From: Evansella vedderi
GTDB taxonomy: Bacteria; Bacillota; Bacilli; Bacillales; Salisediminibacteriaceae
DNA: 64,000 nt
Assembly (NCBI RefSeq): GCF_030813435.1
Contig: NZ_JAUSUG010000006.1
Location: 62,001 to 126,000 of the forward strand
Direction of reading: 5' to 3'
Translations under genes and position numbers: made by a program
In this document: piece after piece, positions 44,507 to 52,741 of the stretch
Layout of the letters: each line of letters begins with the position of its first letter
Position numbering within the stretch: position 1 is the first letter of the stretch
The notes under the pieces: generated by a model
The model's database searches: none
Told to the model about the DNA's origin: nothing
What the model saw: the letters and a program-made list of their open reading frames with translations, nothing else

Positions 44507-44533
44507 TAAACTTCCTTCCCAATCTGCCGATAT
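44507..44533 (+). promoter_or_regulatory. SigD promoter of yvyF
   Basis: TAAA, 15 bases, GCCGATAT: an exact match to the flagellar sigma factor consensus, 32 bases before the yvyF ATG. Confidence 0.9.
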
Positions 44534-44564
44534 AATGAGAAAGAATCTTAGGGAGGCGGAAGGA

Positions 44565-44993
44565 ATGGCAGATTTATTAAATTGCCCAAATTGCGGAAAG
44601 TTGTTTGTGAAGGCGCTGCGCTCGGTTTGTAATGATTGCGCGAAGGAAGTGGAGGAAAAGTATAATAAGGTCTATCAGTTCATTCGAAAGCGGGAAAATC
44701 GTAGGGCAACTATTGATGAGGTAACGGAAGGAACGGATGTGGAGCAATCCTTGATTATTCAGTTTATTCGTGAGGGGCGCATTCATTTATCGCAGTTTCC
44801 GAATTTAGGGTATCCGTGTGAAAAATGTGGTGTGATGATTCGGGAACAACGTCTTTGTCATTCATGTGCGAAAGACCTTCGCCAAGGACTACATACGATC
44901 GACCGACAAAAGGAATTTGATGCTCGGCAGAAAAAACGGGAAAATGCTAAAATAAAAGCATATGCTTCTTTAGATAACAGGTTGAACCGCTAA
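44565..44993 (+). CDS. yvyF: YvyF, flagellar-region zinc-finger protein (TIGR03826)
   Basis: A 142-residue protein with paired Cys motifs CPNC and CNDC near the N-terminus and CEKCG and CHSC near residue 80-95, a helical middle (IIQFIREGRIHLSQF), and a basic C-terminus. It matches the YvyF family found before flgM in Bacillus. The function is not established. ATG 44565 follows GGGAGGCGGAAGG and a SigD promoter. Confidence 0.9.
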   Translation: MADLLNCPNCGKLFVKALRSVCNDCAKEVEEKYNKVYQFIRKRENRRATIDEVTEGTDVEQSLIIQFIREGRIHLSQFPNLGYPCEKCGVMIREQRLCHSCAKDLRQGLHTIDRQKEFDARQKKRENAKIKAYASLDNRLNR

Positions 44994-45008
44994 AATTTCA
45001 ACTTGCCC

Positions 45009-45035
45009 TAAAGTAATATGAATTATTGCCGATAT
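45009..45035 (+). promoter_or_regulatory. SigD promoter of flgM
   Basis: TAAA, 15 bases, GCCGATAT, 51 bases before the flgM ATG. Confidence 0.92.
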
Positions 45036-45086
45036 AAACATTAGAATTATGTCCTTGTTAAAAATTACAGCTGGAGGTGTTCGAGT

Positions 45087-45344
45087 ATGAAGATAAATCC
45101 TTTGCATTCGGTTAATGCTTACAGGAAACAGCAAGAAGTGAATGTGCAAAAAACAAGTAGCATTAGCCAAAAGCGTGATCAGGTTCAAATTTCTTCTGCA
45201 GCGAAGAAGATGCAGCAATCCACGCAAATTTCAGCAGAGCGTCAGGAAAAGCTAAATCAAATTAAAGAAAAGATAGACTCAGGTACGTATGAGGTTAAAC
45301 CGAAAGAAGTTGCTAGAAAGTTTTATGAGTTTTGGGATAAATAA
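45087..45344 (+). CDS. flgM: Anti-sigma-D factor FlgM
   Basis: An 85-residue protein with the family layout: a flexible N-terminus (MKINPLHSVNAYRKQ), DQVQISSAAKKMQQ, and the sigma-binding C-terminal helices (RQEKLNQIKEKIDSGTY, VKPKEVARKFYEFW). It binds SigD until the hook is complete. The SigD promoter upstream forms the usual feedback loop. flgN follows. Confidence 0.94.
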   Translation: MKINPLHSVNAYRKQQEVNVQKTSSISQKRDQVQISSAAKKMQQSTQISAERQEKLNQIKEKIDSGTYEVKPKEVARKFYEFWDK

Positions 45345-45398
45345 ACGTTGAATGGGACAGTGTATCTCCCTCATTACATTCCTAAGGAGGCGAAGGAA

Positions 45399-45905
45399 AT
45401 GGCAAACCAGGAACAGGAATTAATTCAGATTTTTCAAGTGTTGACGGTTGTTCATGAGCAAATGAACGAAAAGGCACTCTTAAAGCAAGAGGCCGTAAAA
45501 AAAGGGAATATTCCTGAGCTTGAGCAGGTAATGAAGGAAGAAGCTGCCCTCATTCAGAAGTTGCGGAAGCTGGAAAATACGAGGCTGCATGCCGTCGGTT
45601 TATGGATGAAGGAAAAGGGATTTGTGGAAGAGACCGCAACGATGGAGACGCTGCTGAAGTATTTCCCGGAAAGATTACGACCGGAATTAGAGGAATGGTC
45701 TCAGCGTCTAGTTGCAGAAATTACAAAGCTAAAACATCAAAACGAGCTCAATCAGCAATTAATTGAAGAATCGTTGCGATTTGTGAACATGTCCCTTGAC
45801 TCCATGAACCCGCAGCAGGAGTTTGGAAACTATAAACGTCCTCAGGATAAAGGAGACAATGATTTCGAATCAACAGGAAGATCATTGTTCGACTCCAAAG
45901 CTTAG
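45399..45905 (+). CDS. flgN: FlgN-like flagellar chaperone (YvyG)
   Basis: A 168-residue helical protein, FlgN family (PF05130): LIQIFQVLTVVHEQMNEKAL, then ALIQKLRKLENTRLHAVGLW and a C-terminal helix with NQQLIEESLRFVNMSLDSM. It chaperones the hook-filament junction proteins FlgK and FlgL, encoded next. ATG 45399 is chosen because TAAGGAGG ends eight bases before it. Confidence 0.9.
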   Translation: MANQEQELIQIFQVLTVVHEQMNEKALLKQEAVKKGNIPELEQVMKEEAALIQKLRKLENTRLHAVGLWMKEKGFVEETATMETLLKYFPERLRPELEEWSQRLVAEITKLKHQNELNQQLIEESLRFVNMSLDSMNPQQEFGNYKRPQDKGDNDFESTGRSLFDSKA

Positions 45906-45982
45906 TAAAATTTCATAGTTTCGGATATTAATTTTAAAAAAACTTTTTTATAGATATTGTTAACTAGATAGCTTTATTAATA

Positions 45983-46294
45983 TTTTTGAAGAATCCACGA
46001 GACTCCTGTGGAAGAACGAGGAGACCACTGAAAAAGGGGAAAAACGGAGGCCACTGAAAAAGTCAATATAAACAGTGGCAATGGCTCCGCGCGTTGCGCG
46101 CCTGATATGAGAAACCCACTCATATCAGGCTTCGAAACATTGCAACGGCTCCGCTCATTGCTTCAAGCCCACTGAAAAAGATAAAAAGCGATCTTTTTCA
46201 GTGGCCTCAAGAACGAGCCAAACGAGACTCCGGAGAGCGTTAGCTCGAGGAGGCTCGTGGATCGTCCACGGAAAGGGAGTGGATTCTTCAAAAA
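45983..46294. repeat. Family A element with perfect 16-bp terminal inverted repeats
   Basis: Ends TTTTTGAAGAATCCAC (45983-45998) and its exact inverse (46279-46294). The core has GAGACTCCTGTGG, GAGACTCCGGAGAGC, TCGAGGAGGCTCG and CCACGGAAAGGGAG. A family B element is inserted at 46021-46208, without which this copy would be about 115 bp. Confidence 0.85.
46021..46208. mobile_element. Family B element (MITE-like) with 9-bp target duplication
   Basis: 188 bp bounded by GAGACCACTGAAAAAG and CTTTTTCAGTGGCCTC (15 of 16 inverted match). The 9-mer AAGAACGAG flanks it directly on both sides (46012-46020 and 46209-46217). Removing the element and one 9-mer restores a continuous family A core. The interior, read in reverse, holds GCAATGAGC, GCCGTTGC, an inner hairpin (GCCTGATATGAG / CTCATATCAGGC) and GAGCCATTGCC. 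No transposase is encoded, so movement would need one in trans. Confidence 0.85.
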
Positions 46295-46364
46295 GGCAGC
46301 ATGGAAATCTTACCGTATTTATAAAAGTATAAGTTTCTTTTTACATAGACAGGAGAGATAGTCG

Positions 46365-48023
46365 ATGAATTCTACGTTTCATGGGTTGGAATCGATGCGC
46401 CGGGCGATGGCTACGCAGCAAGCGGCCATTAAGACGACGGGGCATAATATTGCCAATGCCAATACACCGGGTTATTCCCGTCAGCGGGTGAACTTTACCC
46501 CAACGCAAGCTTTCCCTACTCCAGGGTTTAATGCCCCTAAAATTCCAGGGCAAATTGGGACTGGAGTGAAGGCAGGAGAAGTGCAGCGTATAAGGGAAGC
46601 TTTCTTAGATACGCAGTTTCGGGGAGAGAATAATAAGCATGGATATTGGTCCGGAAGCTTTACGGCTCTTCAGAAAATGGAAGATATTATGAATGAGCCA
46701 ACGGATAATGGCTTGGCAAATACAATGGATCGGTTCTGGCAATCCCTGCAGGATTTATCTACTCATCCGGAGGATTCAGGGGCGAGGTCCGTTGTTCGTC
46801 AGCACGGAATTGCGTTAGCAGAGACGTTCAACTACACCCACGATTCTCTGAAAGCCATTCAAAATGACTACCGAAGTCAAATCGGTGTGCAGCAAAATCA
46901 AATTAATTCCTTGCTGGATCAAATTAATAATATTAACAAGCAGATTGCTGCGGTGGAGCCCCATGGTTTTCTGGCTAATGATTTGTATGATCAGCGGGAC
47001 CTTTTGGTGGACCAGCTTTCCCAATATATCAATATTACCGTGGAGCAGGTTGGCAGCGGTGGCCTGTCAAAGGAAATGGCTGACGGCAGGTATTCTATAA
47101 GACTTCTAGATAGCAACGGGCATGACACGGGCGTTACCCTTGTAGATGGCTCGAGATTAGAGGCACGGGAGTTTCGTGTATCTTACGATGAAGGAACAGG
47201 CCTTGTGAATGGGATATTCGTTGCCACCAAACAGGCGCTCCAAGGTGTTGAAAATCCAAGTGAATTGAATGGAAAACCTGGTGTGTTTTCCTTTAATAGC
47301 TTAGATGACTTCCCATCATCAGGAAAATTGAAAGCTACCATTGAAGCGTATGGTTACTTAGATAAAGACGGTCAGGAGAAGGGACTTTTCCCTGAAATGA
47401 TGGCCGATTTGGATCTTATGGTGTATACCTTTGTGGAGGAATTCAATAAAGTTCACAGCTCAGGCTGGAGCTTGTCGGAAATACAAAATGGGGAGAAGGC
47501 CAACGATGGTGCAGGATTTGATTTCTTCTCTTATATTACTGCCCAAGGACAGAACCCTATTGATGAAAACAACATCAAGGGAGCGGCAGGACGTCTGCAA
47601 GTAAATGCTGCCATTAGGCATAATTTAGATAATATCGCTGCATCGGCAGCGGCAGGTCCAGGGCATACTCCTCGAGAGGAAGGCTTTAGCGGAGACGGCT
47701 CCAATGCCTTAGCTTTAGCTAATGTGAAGGACGCAGCCCTAAATTTCGGCGGGACAACCACGAACGTTCAGAGTTTTTATCAAGGTGTCATTGGTGAAAT
47801 GGCCGTTCGTACGAGCGAAGCGGAGCGAATGATGAAGAATTCAGAGGTCCTTCGAGATTCCGTGGAGGATCGCCGCCAATCCATTAGCGGTGTTTCCTTA
47901 GACGAGGAAATGACCAATTTAATTCAATTCCAGCATGCATTTAATGCAGCAGCCCGTAACTTAACAGCAATAGACGAAATGCTGGACCGGGTTATCAACG
48001 GTATGGGGCTAGTAGGAAGGTAA
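46365..48023 (+). CDS. flgK: Flagellar hook-associated protein 1, FlgK
   Basis: A 552-residue protein. The N-terminus has the rod/hook/HAP motif (LESMRRAMATQQAAIKTTGH, NIANANTPGYSRQRV). A coiled region (RSQIGVQQNQINSLLDQINN) follows. The C-terminus has the conserved end (SGVSLDEEMTNLIQFQHAFN, AAARNLTAIDEMLD). It forms the junction between hook and filament. AGGAGAGA precedes the ATG. flgL follows after a short gap. Confidence 0.95.
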   Translation: MNSTFHGLESMRRAMATQQAAIKTTGHNIANANTPGYSRQRVNFTPTQAFPTPGFNAPKIPGQIGTGVKAGEVQRIREAFLDTQFRGENNKHGYWSGSFTALQKMEDIMNEPTDNGLANTMDRFWQSLQDLSTHPEDSGARSVVRQHGIALAETFNYTHDSLKAIQNDYRSQIGVQQNQINSLLDQINNINKQIAAVEPHGFLANDLYDQRDLLVDQLSQYINITVEQVGSGGLSKEMADGRYSIRLLDSNGHDTGVTLVDGSRLEAREFRVSYDEGTGLVNGIFVATKQALQGVENPSELNGKPGVFSFNSLDDFPSSGKLKATIEAYGYLDKDGQEKGLFPEMMADLDLMVYTFVEEFNKVHSSGWSLSEIQNGEKANDGAGFDFFSYITAQGQNPIDENNIKGAAGRLQVNAAIRHNLDNIAASAAAGPGHTPREEGFSGDGSNALALANVKDAALNFGGTTTNVQSFYQGVIGEMAVRTSEAERMMKNSEVLRDSVEDRRQSISGVSLDEEMTNLIQFQHAFNAAARNLTAIDEMLDRVINGMGLVGR

Positions 48024-48107
48024 ACTAATTTAAGAGATAGATGATTTTATTTGGAAAAAAACGAGGTTGGTAGTGTTGCCACTTTCGTTTTTCCAAGGAG
48101 GAAGTGG

Positions 48108-49298
48108 GTGTTTCGGATGCGGGTGACGCAGTCGATGTTGACGAATAGTTCGTTGAGGAATTTGAGTCAGAGTTATCAGGGTTTGCATAGGCTGCAGGAT
48201 CAGTTGGCGACGGGGAAGAAGATTTCGCGGGCGTCGCAGGATCCGGTGGTGGCGATGAATGGGATGCGTTATCGGACGCAGGTGACGGAGATGGCGCAGT
48301 TTAACCGGAATTTGTCTGAGGTTTATAACTGGATGGACAGCGGGGATTCGGCGTTGGATAATGTGACGAGTGCGTTGCATCGGATTCGGGAGTTGACGGT
48401 GCAGGCGTCCAATGATACGTATGAGGCGTCGCAGCGTGGGAATATGGCGAAGGAGATTCGTCAGCTGCGGGAGCATTTGGAGTCGTTGGGGAATATGCAG
48501 GCTAATAATAAGTATATCTTTAATGGGACGAATACGACGAATGCGCCGTTGGATCCTAGTTTGATGGATGTTGGTATCGAGGCCATGTCCGGTGGTTTGA
48601 TGGCTTTGCCGGACGGTGAGTTTGAGGCCGGCGAGTTTACCCATGTGATTACCCATAGCAGCGGTCGGTACGAGCTTGCGGAGAAAAATGGCAATGAGTT
48701 CCTGTTCCGTGATGTTACGAATGGGGGAAAAAGCATTACGTTAACGTTGAATGAGAATGGGGAGCAGGAATCCCTTGTCCATTCCCATACACGGGTGAAT
48801 GGCGCAGGTGAAACGGTGACGGAGACGAAGGATTTGCGGGAGTCACAGGTGGTCGTTTTCCACCGGAATGCCGTTTCCACTAATACGCAGAATGTGGAGA
48901 TTGAACTGTTGAAGGGTGTTACGGTTCCTGTGAATATCCAGCCTGGTAATGTATTTTCAATGGATTTCTTCGGCGATCTCATCCAGTTGGAGAAGGCTTT
49001 GGAGGATCCGAGCACGAGGGCTTCTGACTTGACTGCCTTTATTGGGAATATTGATCAGCAAGTGGAAAAAGTGGTCAACGAGCGTGCGGAGCTTGGGGCT
49101 CGCTATAATCGTGTGGAGATGATCGATTTCCGAATTCAGGAGCAGGAAGTCATCGCTCGCCGGATTTTATCCGACAATGAAGATGCGGATATTGCAAAGG
49201 TAATATCAGACTTGCTAGCTTCAGAAAACGTTCACCGCGCCGCCCTATCATCCATGGCACGAATCATGCAGCCGACCTTGATGGATTTTCTGAGGTAG
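48108..49298 (+). CDS. flgL: Flagellar hook-associated protein 3, FlgL
   Basis: About 396 residues. The N-terminus MRVTQSMLTNSSLRNLSQSY and the QDQLATGKKISRASQDP motif are typical, and the C-terminus returns to the flagellin-like coiled coil (NERAELGARYNRVEMIDFRI, IAKVISDLLASENVHRAALS). It is the second junction protein. GTG 48108 lies six bases after AAGGAGG; ATG 48117 (15 bases away) would give the classical MRVTQ start. The first 450 bases use G-ending codons almost throughout (TTG, ACG, GCG, CGG), unlike the rest of the gene. Confidence 0.94.
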   Translation: MFRMRVTQSMLTNSSLRNLSQSYQGLHRLQDQLATGKKISRASQDPVVAMNGMRYRTQVTEMAQFNRNLSEVYNWMDSGDSALDNVTSALHRIRELTVQASNDTYEASQRGNMAKEIRQLREHLESLGNMQANNKYIFNGTNTTNAPLDPSLMDVGIEAMSGGLMALPDGEFEAGEFTHVITHSSGRYELAEKNGNEFLFRDVTNGGKSITLTLNENGEQESLVHSHTRVNGAGETVTETKDLRESQVVVFHRNAVSTNTQNVEIELLKGVTVPVNIQPGNVFSMDFFGDLIQLEKALEDPSTRASDLTAFIGNIDQQVEKVVNERAELGARYNRVEMIDFRIQEQEVIARRILSDNEDADIAKVISDLLASENVHRAALSSMARIMQPTLMDFLR

Positions 49299-49387
49299 AT
49301 AGGGAAAGAGTTCTAAGCTCGTGCAGTGCAGATCGTTGTTTAGCAACTAGTAGCGTTAAATGACTTTTAAAAAGGCTGTTTTCACGA

Positions 49388-49541
49388 ATTCTGTTGCTTT
49401 TTTTAAAAGCTTGGAGAAGCGGAAGGCGGTGACTCCAGTGGGAAAAGCAACGGCTGAAGACCCCCGAGGGTGGGTTGCCCGAGGTGGCTGAAGCGTTGCC
49501 CACGGAAAGCATCCGCCTGTAGCGTATCCAAGCAATAGAAT
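49388..49541. repeat. Family A intergenic element
   Basis: Left part GCTTGGAGAAGCGGAAGGCGG, right part CCGCCTGTAGCGTATCCAAGC as imperfect inverse. The interior has GTGACTCCAGTGGGAAAAGC, GAAGACCCCCGAGGG, GAGGTGGCTGAAGC and CCCACGGAAAGC. It lies between flgL and yviE. Confidence 0.7.
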
Positions 49542-49660
49542 TTTGCTTCAAAACAATAATTTTTTAAAAATCATCCTTTATAAAAACATTAATTACTCCT
49601 GTTTAGGAAGCTAATCCTGCAGGAGTTTTGTATACAAAGCACCTAGGGGGTGTCTATGTC

Positions 49661-50257
49661 ATGGCCATGAGTATACCGCAAATTAACATTCATACGGAAC
49701 GGGCAGAAGTAGGGATAACCCAGCACAGGCCCGAGATGCAAATACGCCAGCAATCCGCTGATCTACACATACAACAGGAATTAGCGGGAACCCTTCGTAT
49801 TTCCAAAACGGCTTCTAAGCTGTTCATCGATCAATCGGAAGCCTTCGCGGACGCAGACTTAAAGGGCCCCCTCCGTCGTGGAAAGGAAAATGCTGCTGCT
49901 GCAATGCAAAACATCCTCCAATATATCGCGAAAACTGCCCGAGAAGGGGAGCAGTTGAAAAAAATTGAACATGGGGGAAACCAACTAGCAGCACTCGCGA
50001 AGCAAAAAGGAGAACGTGCCCCTATTGAAATTGGCCAAGGAACCATACCAGCTAACGCCTTCCGCGTCCAATTTAACTATGTCCCTTCAGAGATCGCCGT
50101 TGACGTAGATTGGCCAGAGCCACAGATCCAAATTACCAAACGGGACCCTGAAGTACATATCCCAAAATGGCAAACGGAAGTTTACCTACAACAGAAGCAG
50201 CAAATTGCCTTTTCCGTCAGCGGAGGACAACAAGGGCAAATCGATAGGTTGTTATAG
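49661..50257 (+). CDS. yviE: YviE, DUF6470 family flagellar-region protein
   Basis: A 198-residue protein matching the Bacillus YviE/DUF6470 family: repeated short beta motifs with Q and H (QINIHTERAEVGI, RPEMQIRQQSADLHIQQEL), a helical middle (QYIAKTAREGEQLKKIEHGG) and a C-terminal set (QIQITKRDPEVHIPKWQTEV). The function is unknown, but the position between flgL and fliW is conserved. ATG 49661 lies ten bases after AGGGGG; ATG 49667 is the alternative. Confidence 0.87.
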   Translation: MAMSIPQINIHTERAEVGITQHRPEMQIRQQSADLHIQQELAGTLRISKTASKLFIDQSEAFADADLKGPLRRGKENAAAAMQNILQYIAKTAREGEQLKKIEHGGNQLAALAKQKGERAPIEIGQGTIPANAFRVQFNYVPSEIAVDVDWPEPQIQITKRDPEVHIPKWQTEVYLQQKQQIAFSVSGGQQGQIDRLL

Positions 50258-50378
50258 CTCACTACCACCCTAATTAAATAGCTCCAACCACCAATAGCTC
50301 CTGTGAAGTCCCAGTGCAGGAGTATATTTATGCATTTTATTTGCAACGCTATTTTCGTAATCTTGCTGCCTTTTTTGA

Positions 50379-50573
50379 AAAGTTTAGAGTAGCGGAAGGT
50401 GGCGACTTCAGCGACGAGCGTTACATCATGAAACAGCTTCGAGCCGTCTCGACGCAAGTTTCTCCAGAGCAATGCTAGTAGAGGAAGAGACAGGAACCAT
50501 AAAAGCTGAAGATACACGAAGGCGGTTTTCACGAGGAGGCTGAAGCGTCAGCCTGTAGTGTTTCCAAGCTACT
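50379..50573. repeat. Family A intergenic element
   Basis: Left part AGTTTAGAGTAGCGGAAGG, right part CCTGTAGTGTTTCCAAGCT. The interior has GCGACTTCAGCGACGAGCG, GTCTCGACGCAAG and CACGAGGAGGCTGAAGCG. It lies between yviE and fliW. Confidence 0.6.
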
Positions 50574-50791
50574 TTATATTTTAATAGAAAACAATTTTTG
50601 ACACAAAGTAAACAAATACGACAAAAAACTTTCGATAACCGGTGGTTTATTGTCTCAATAAGACGAAGAAAGTGGTACAATAGAAAATGGATTTGGAAAA
50701 GTTTTCGTATAAATGCATTCAATGGGTTTTTTACAAACACACTAAAACATAACTAACTCAAGAGATTCTAGAAATAGACGGAGTGATCGAA

Positions 50792-51244
50792 GTGAAAATC
50801 GCAACAAAATACGCAGGAGAAGTGGAAATCAACCCACAAAATATTATTCAATTTGAGCACGGCATCCCAAGCTTTGAAGAAGAAAAGCAGTTCATCCTGC
50901 TACCTTTCAGCGACAGCCCGAGCCCATTTTACATCCTACAATCCGTAGCAACAGAAAGCCTGGCCTTCGTGGTAATGACACCATTTCAATTTTTCCCAGA
51001 ATACGAAGTAAAGCTCTCCGACAGTGTTCTAGAGCAGCTGGAAATGGAAGACCAACAAGACGTGGCCATCTTTACCATGCTCACCCTGAAAGAAACACTT
51101 CAGGAATCCACGGCTAACCTGCAAGGCCCAATCGTTGTCAACAGCAAAGCACAAAAAGGCAAGCAAATCGTCCTAAACGAATCCAACTACGGAACGAAGC
51201 ACCCGCTAGTAGCCTTGCAAGCTTCCGGTAAAAAGGAGGGCTAA
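50792..51244 (+). CDS. fliW: Flagellar assembly factor FliW
   Basis: About 150 residues with the FliW pattern: FEHGIPSFEEEKQFILLPF, PFYILQSVATESLAFVVMTP and a C-terminal ANLQGPIVVNSKAQKGKQIV. FliW binds CsrA and releases the flagellin mRNA, and is itself bound by flagellin. GTG 50792 is preferred because GGAGTGA lies a few bases upstream; GTG 50783 would overlap that site. csrA follows after three bases. Confidence 0.94.
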   Translation: MKIATKYAGEVEINPQNIIQFEHGIPSFEEEKQFILLPFSDSPSPFYILQSVATESLAFVVMTPFQFFPEYEVKLSDSVLEQLEMEDQQDVAIFTMLTLKETLQESTANLQGPIVVNSKAQKGKQIVLNESNYGTKHPLVALQASGKKEG

Positions 51245-51247
51245 CAA

Positions 51248-51478
51248 ATGCTAGTACTCACACGAAAGACCAACGAATCCATCAAAATCGGCGACGACAT
51301 CGAAATAAAAGTCCTCAGCATCGAAGGGGACCAAGTAAAAATCGGCATCAACGCACCAAGAAACATCGACATACACAGAAAAGAAATCTACCTAGCCATC
51401 CAAGAAGAAAACAACGCAGCAGCCAGCGCATCACTGGATGTCCTAAAGCAACTAACGGACTCCATGAAAAAACAGTAA
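51248..51478 (+). CDS. csrA: Carbon storage regulator CsrA
   Basis: A 76-residue RNA-binding dimer: [40 protein letters not shown] and a C-terminal helix. It blocks hag translation by binding GGA motifs in the leader and is antagonised by FliW. AAAAGGAGGGC precedes the ATG. Operon with fliW. Confidence 0.95.
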   Translation: MLVLTRKTNESIKIGDDIEIKVLSIEGDQVKIGINAPRNIDIHRKEIYLAIQEENNAAASASLDVLKQLTDSMKKQ

Positions 51479-51648
51479 CCCTTTTTTTGGGGAAAAAGAG
51501 GGCGATACGATTTTCATTTTGTTAATCGTTCTATATAGTGAACACGCTTGCAAAACGTTAATTATCTTCTTTGAAACTTGTTTTCGCACTACTATCAAAA
51601 TAAGCTTTTGAGACCTGAAATATAATTTTTCAGAAAGGGGGCCCGCCC

Positions 51649-52353
51649 ATGTTAACTACAGAAACAAGACATACTAATACACACCCATCGATCCTATTCT
51701 TTGATCAGCAAGACGAAATATCCGAACGGGTTATTGAGTCCATGGAACACCAATTAAAAGAAGGGTCAGTCACGAAGAAGCGAACCCTTCCTGAAGAGCT
51801 ATTATCCTATAATTGTATCCTTTATTTTATTGACAGCTACAGCAGAACACACGGGAACAATATAAAAAAACTCGTTGAACTGGTGGACGAAAATAAGGAC
51901 ATCTATATACTTCTAGTTCATCACAACTGTAACGAACGGGAACTTTTACGCTACTTAACGCTCCCTGTAAATGGGATCGTTTCTATAGATTATTTGGAAA
52001 ATCATTTAAGTTTAGTTTTAAGTTTAGTCAAGGACAAAGGTGTATTTCTAGAGCCAGACTTACATAAGAATTTGATCCTTGAAATAGAAAAGAAAAAATT
52101 GAGAGACCAACCTATCAAAAAGCTTATCCTCAATCGGGAACTCGTGGCTCCAATGTTAACGGAACACGAACAAGATGTACTTCAATTGATTCTAGACGGC
52201 CATAACAATCGTGCAATCGCAGAAAATCTGTATCTAGCCCAATCTACCGTCAGTTCTATCATTAGTAATATGTTAAAAAAAATGCAAGCCAACGACCGCA
52301 CCGACGCCATGGTCAAATCCATCCGCAACGGCTGGGTAGAAGCCTGTCGTTAG
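51649..52353 (+). CDS. Orphan DegU-like LuxR-type regulator with degenerate receiver
   Basis: A 234-residue protein. The first 130 residues have receiver-like length and secondary structure (SILFFDQQDEIS, NCILYFIDSY, DIYILLVHHN), but the acidic pocket and a clear phospho-acceptor Asp are not evident. The C-terminus is a LuxR-type HTH (LTEHEQDVLQLILDGHNNRA, LYLAQSTVSSIISNMLKKM) ending NDRTDAMVKSIRNGWV, very close to DegU's [16 protein letters not shown]. It probably arose from DegU and works without phosphorylation. It sits between csrA and hag, where B. subtilis has no gene. GAAAGGGGGCCC precedes the ATG. Confidence 0.75.
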   Translation: MLTTETRHTNTHPSILFFDQQDEISERVIESMEHQLKEGSVTKKRTLPEELLSYNCILYFIDSYSRTHGNNIKKLVELVDENKDIYILLVHHNCNERELLRYLTLPVNGIVSIDYLENHLSLVLSLVKDKGVFLEPDLHKNLILEIEKKKLRDQPIKKLILNRELVAPMLTEHEQDVLQLILDGHNNRAIAENLYLAQSTVSSIISNMLKKMQANDRTDAMVKSIRNGWVEACR

Positions 52354-52588
52354 AAATTTGATCTTATACATACTTATTCGAAACTTGAATGAGAGATATG
52401 TCCGTAGTAGAATTAAATATTTTTACGTTTGAATGAAGGAATGGATGTTCCTTCTTTTTTTTATGTTTTTATAGTTTGAATAAGTCCTATTTACGACATT
52501 TAATAGGCATTATGGACAGTCTTTTTCCGTTTCCTCATTAGGATTTGATGCTTAATGGAAAAAACTCTGAAAAAATATTAAAAAATAC

Positions 52589-52615
52589 TAAACTATTTAA
52601 TGGTGCTACCGATAA
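52589..52615 (+). promoter_or_regulatory. SigD promoter of hag
   Basis: TAAA, 15 bases, ACCGATAA. The transcript would have a leader of about 115 bases. Confidence 0.88.
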
Positions 52616-52689
52616 TAAACATGTAAAGGTCAAACTAGGAATAAAGGCGGCCGACTTTATCCATGTGCGACCAAAGTAAGCTTCCGCTC

Positions 52690-52733
52690 ACAAGGACGTG
52701 ACAGGAAGAAAAACCAACTAAATTCAAGGAGGA
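52690..52733 (+). promoter_or_regulatory. Putative CsrA-binding sites in the hag leader
   Basis: ACAAGGACGTG near 52690-52700 and TCAAGGAGGAA at 52723-52733, the latter containing the ribosome binding site. B. subtilis hag has the same two-site layout. A possible hairpin between GCGG (52647) and CCGC (52684) lies upstream. Confidence 0.65.
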
Positions 52734-52741
52734 ATTTAACA

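Noticed and set aside
48030-48656. 208-codon minus-strand frame opposite flgL
   Set aside because: Open only because of the G-ending codon bias of the sense gene. Product is His/Arg/Leu-rich without a family.
50650-50681. TTGTCT...TACAAT as fliW promoter
   Set aside because: The spacer is 20 bases and no other support exists.
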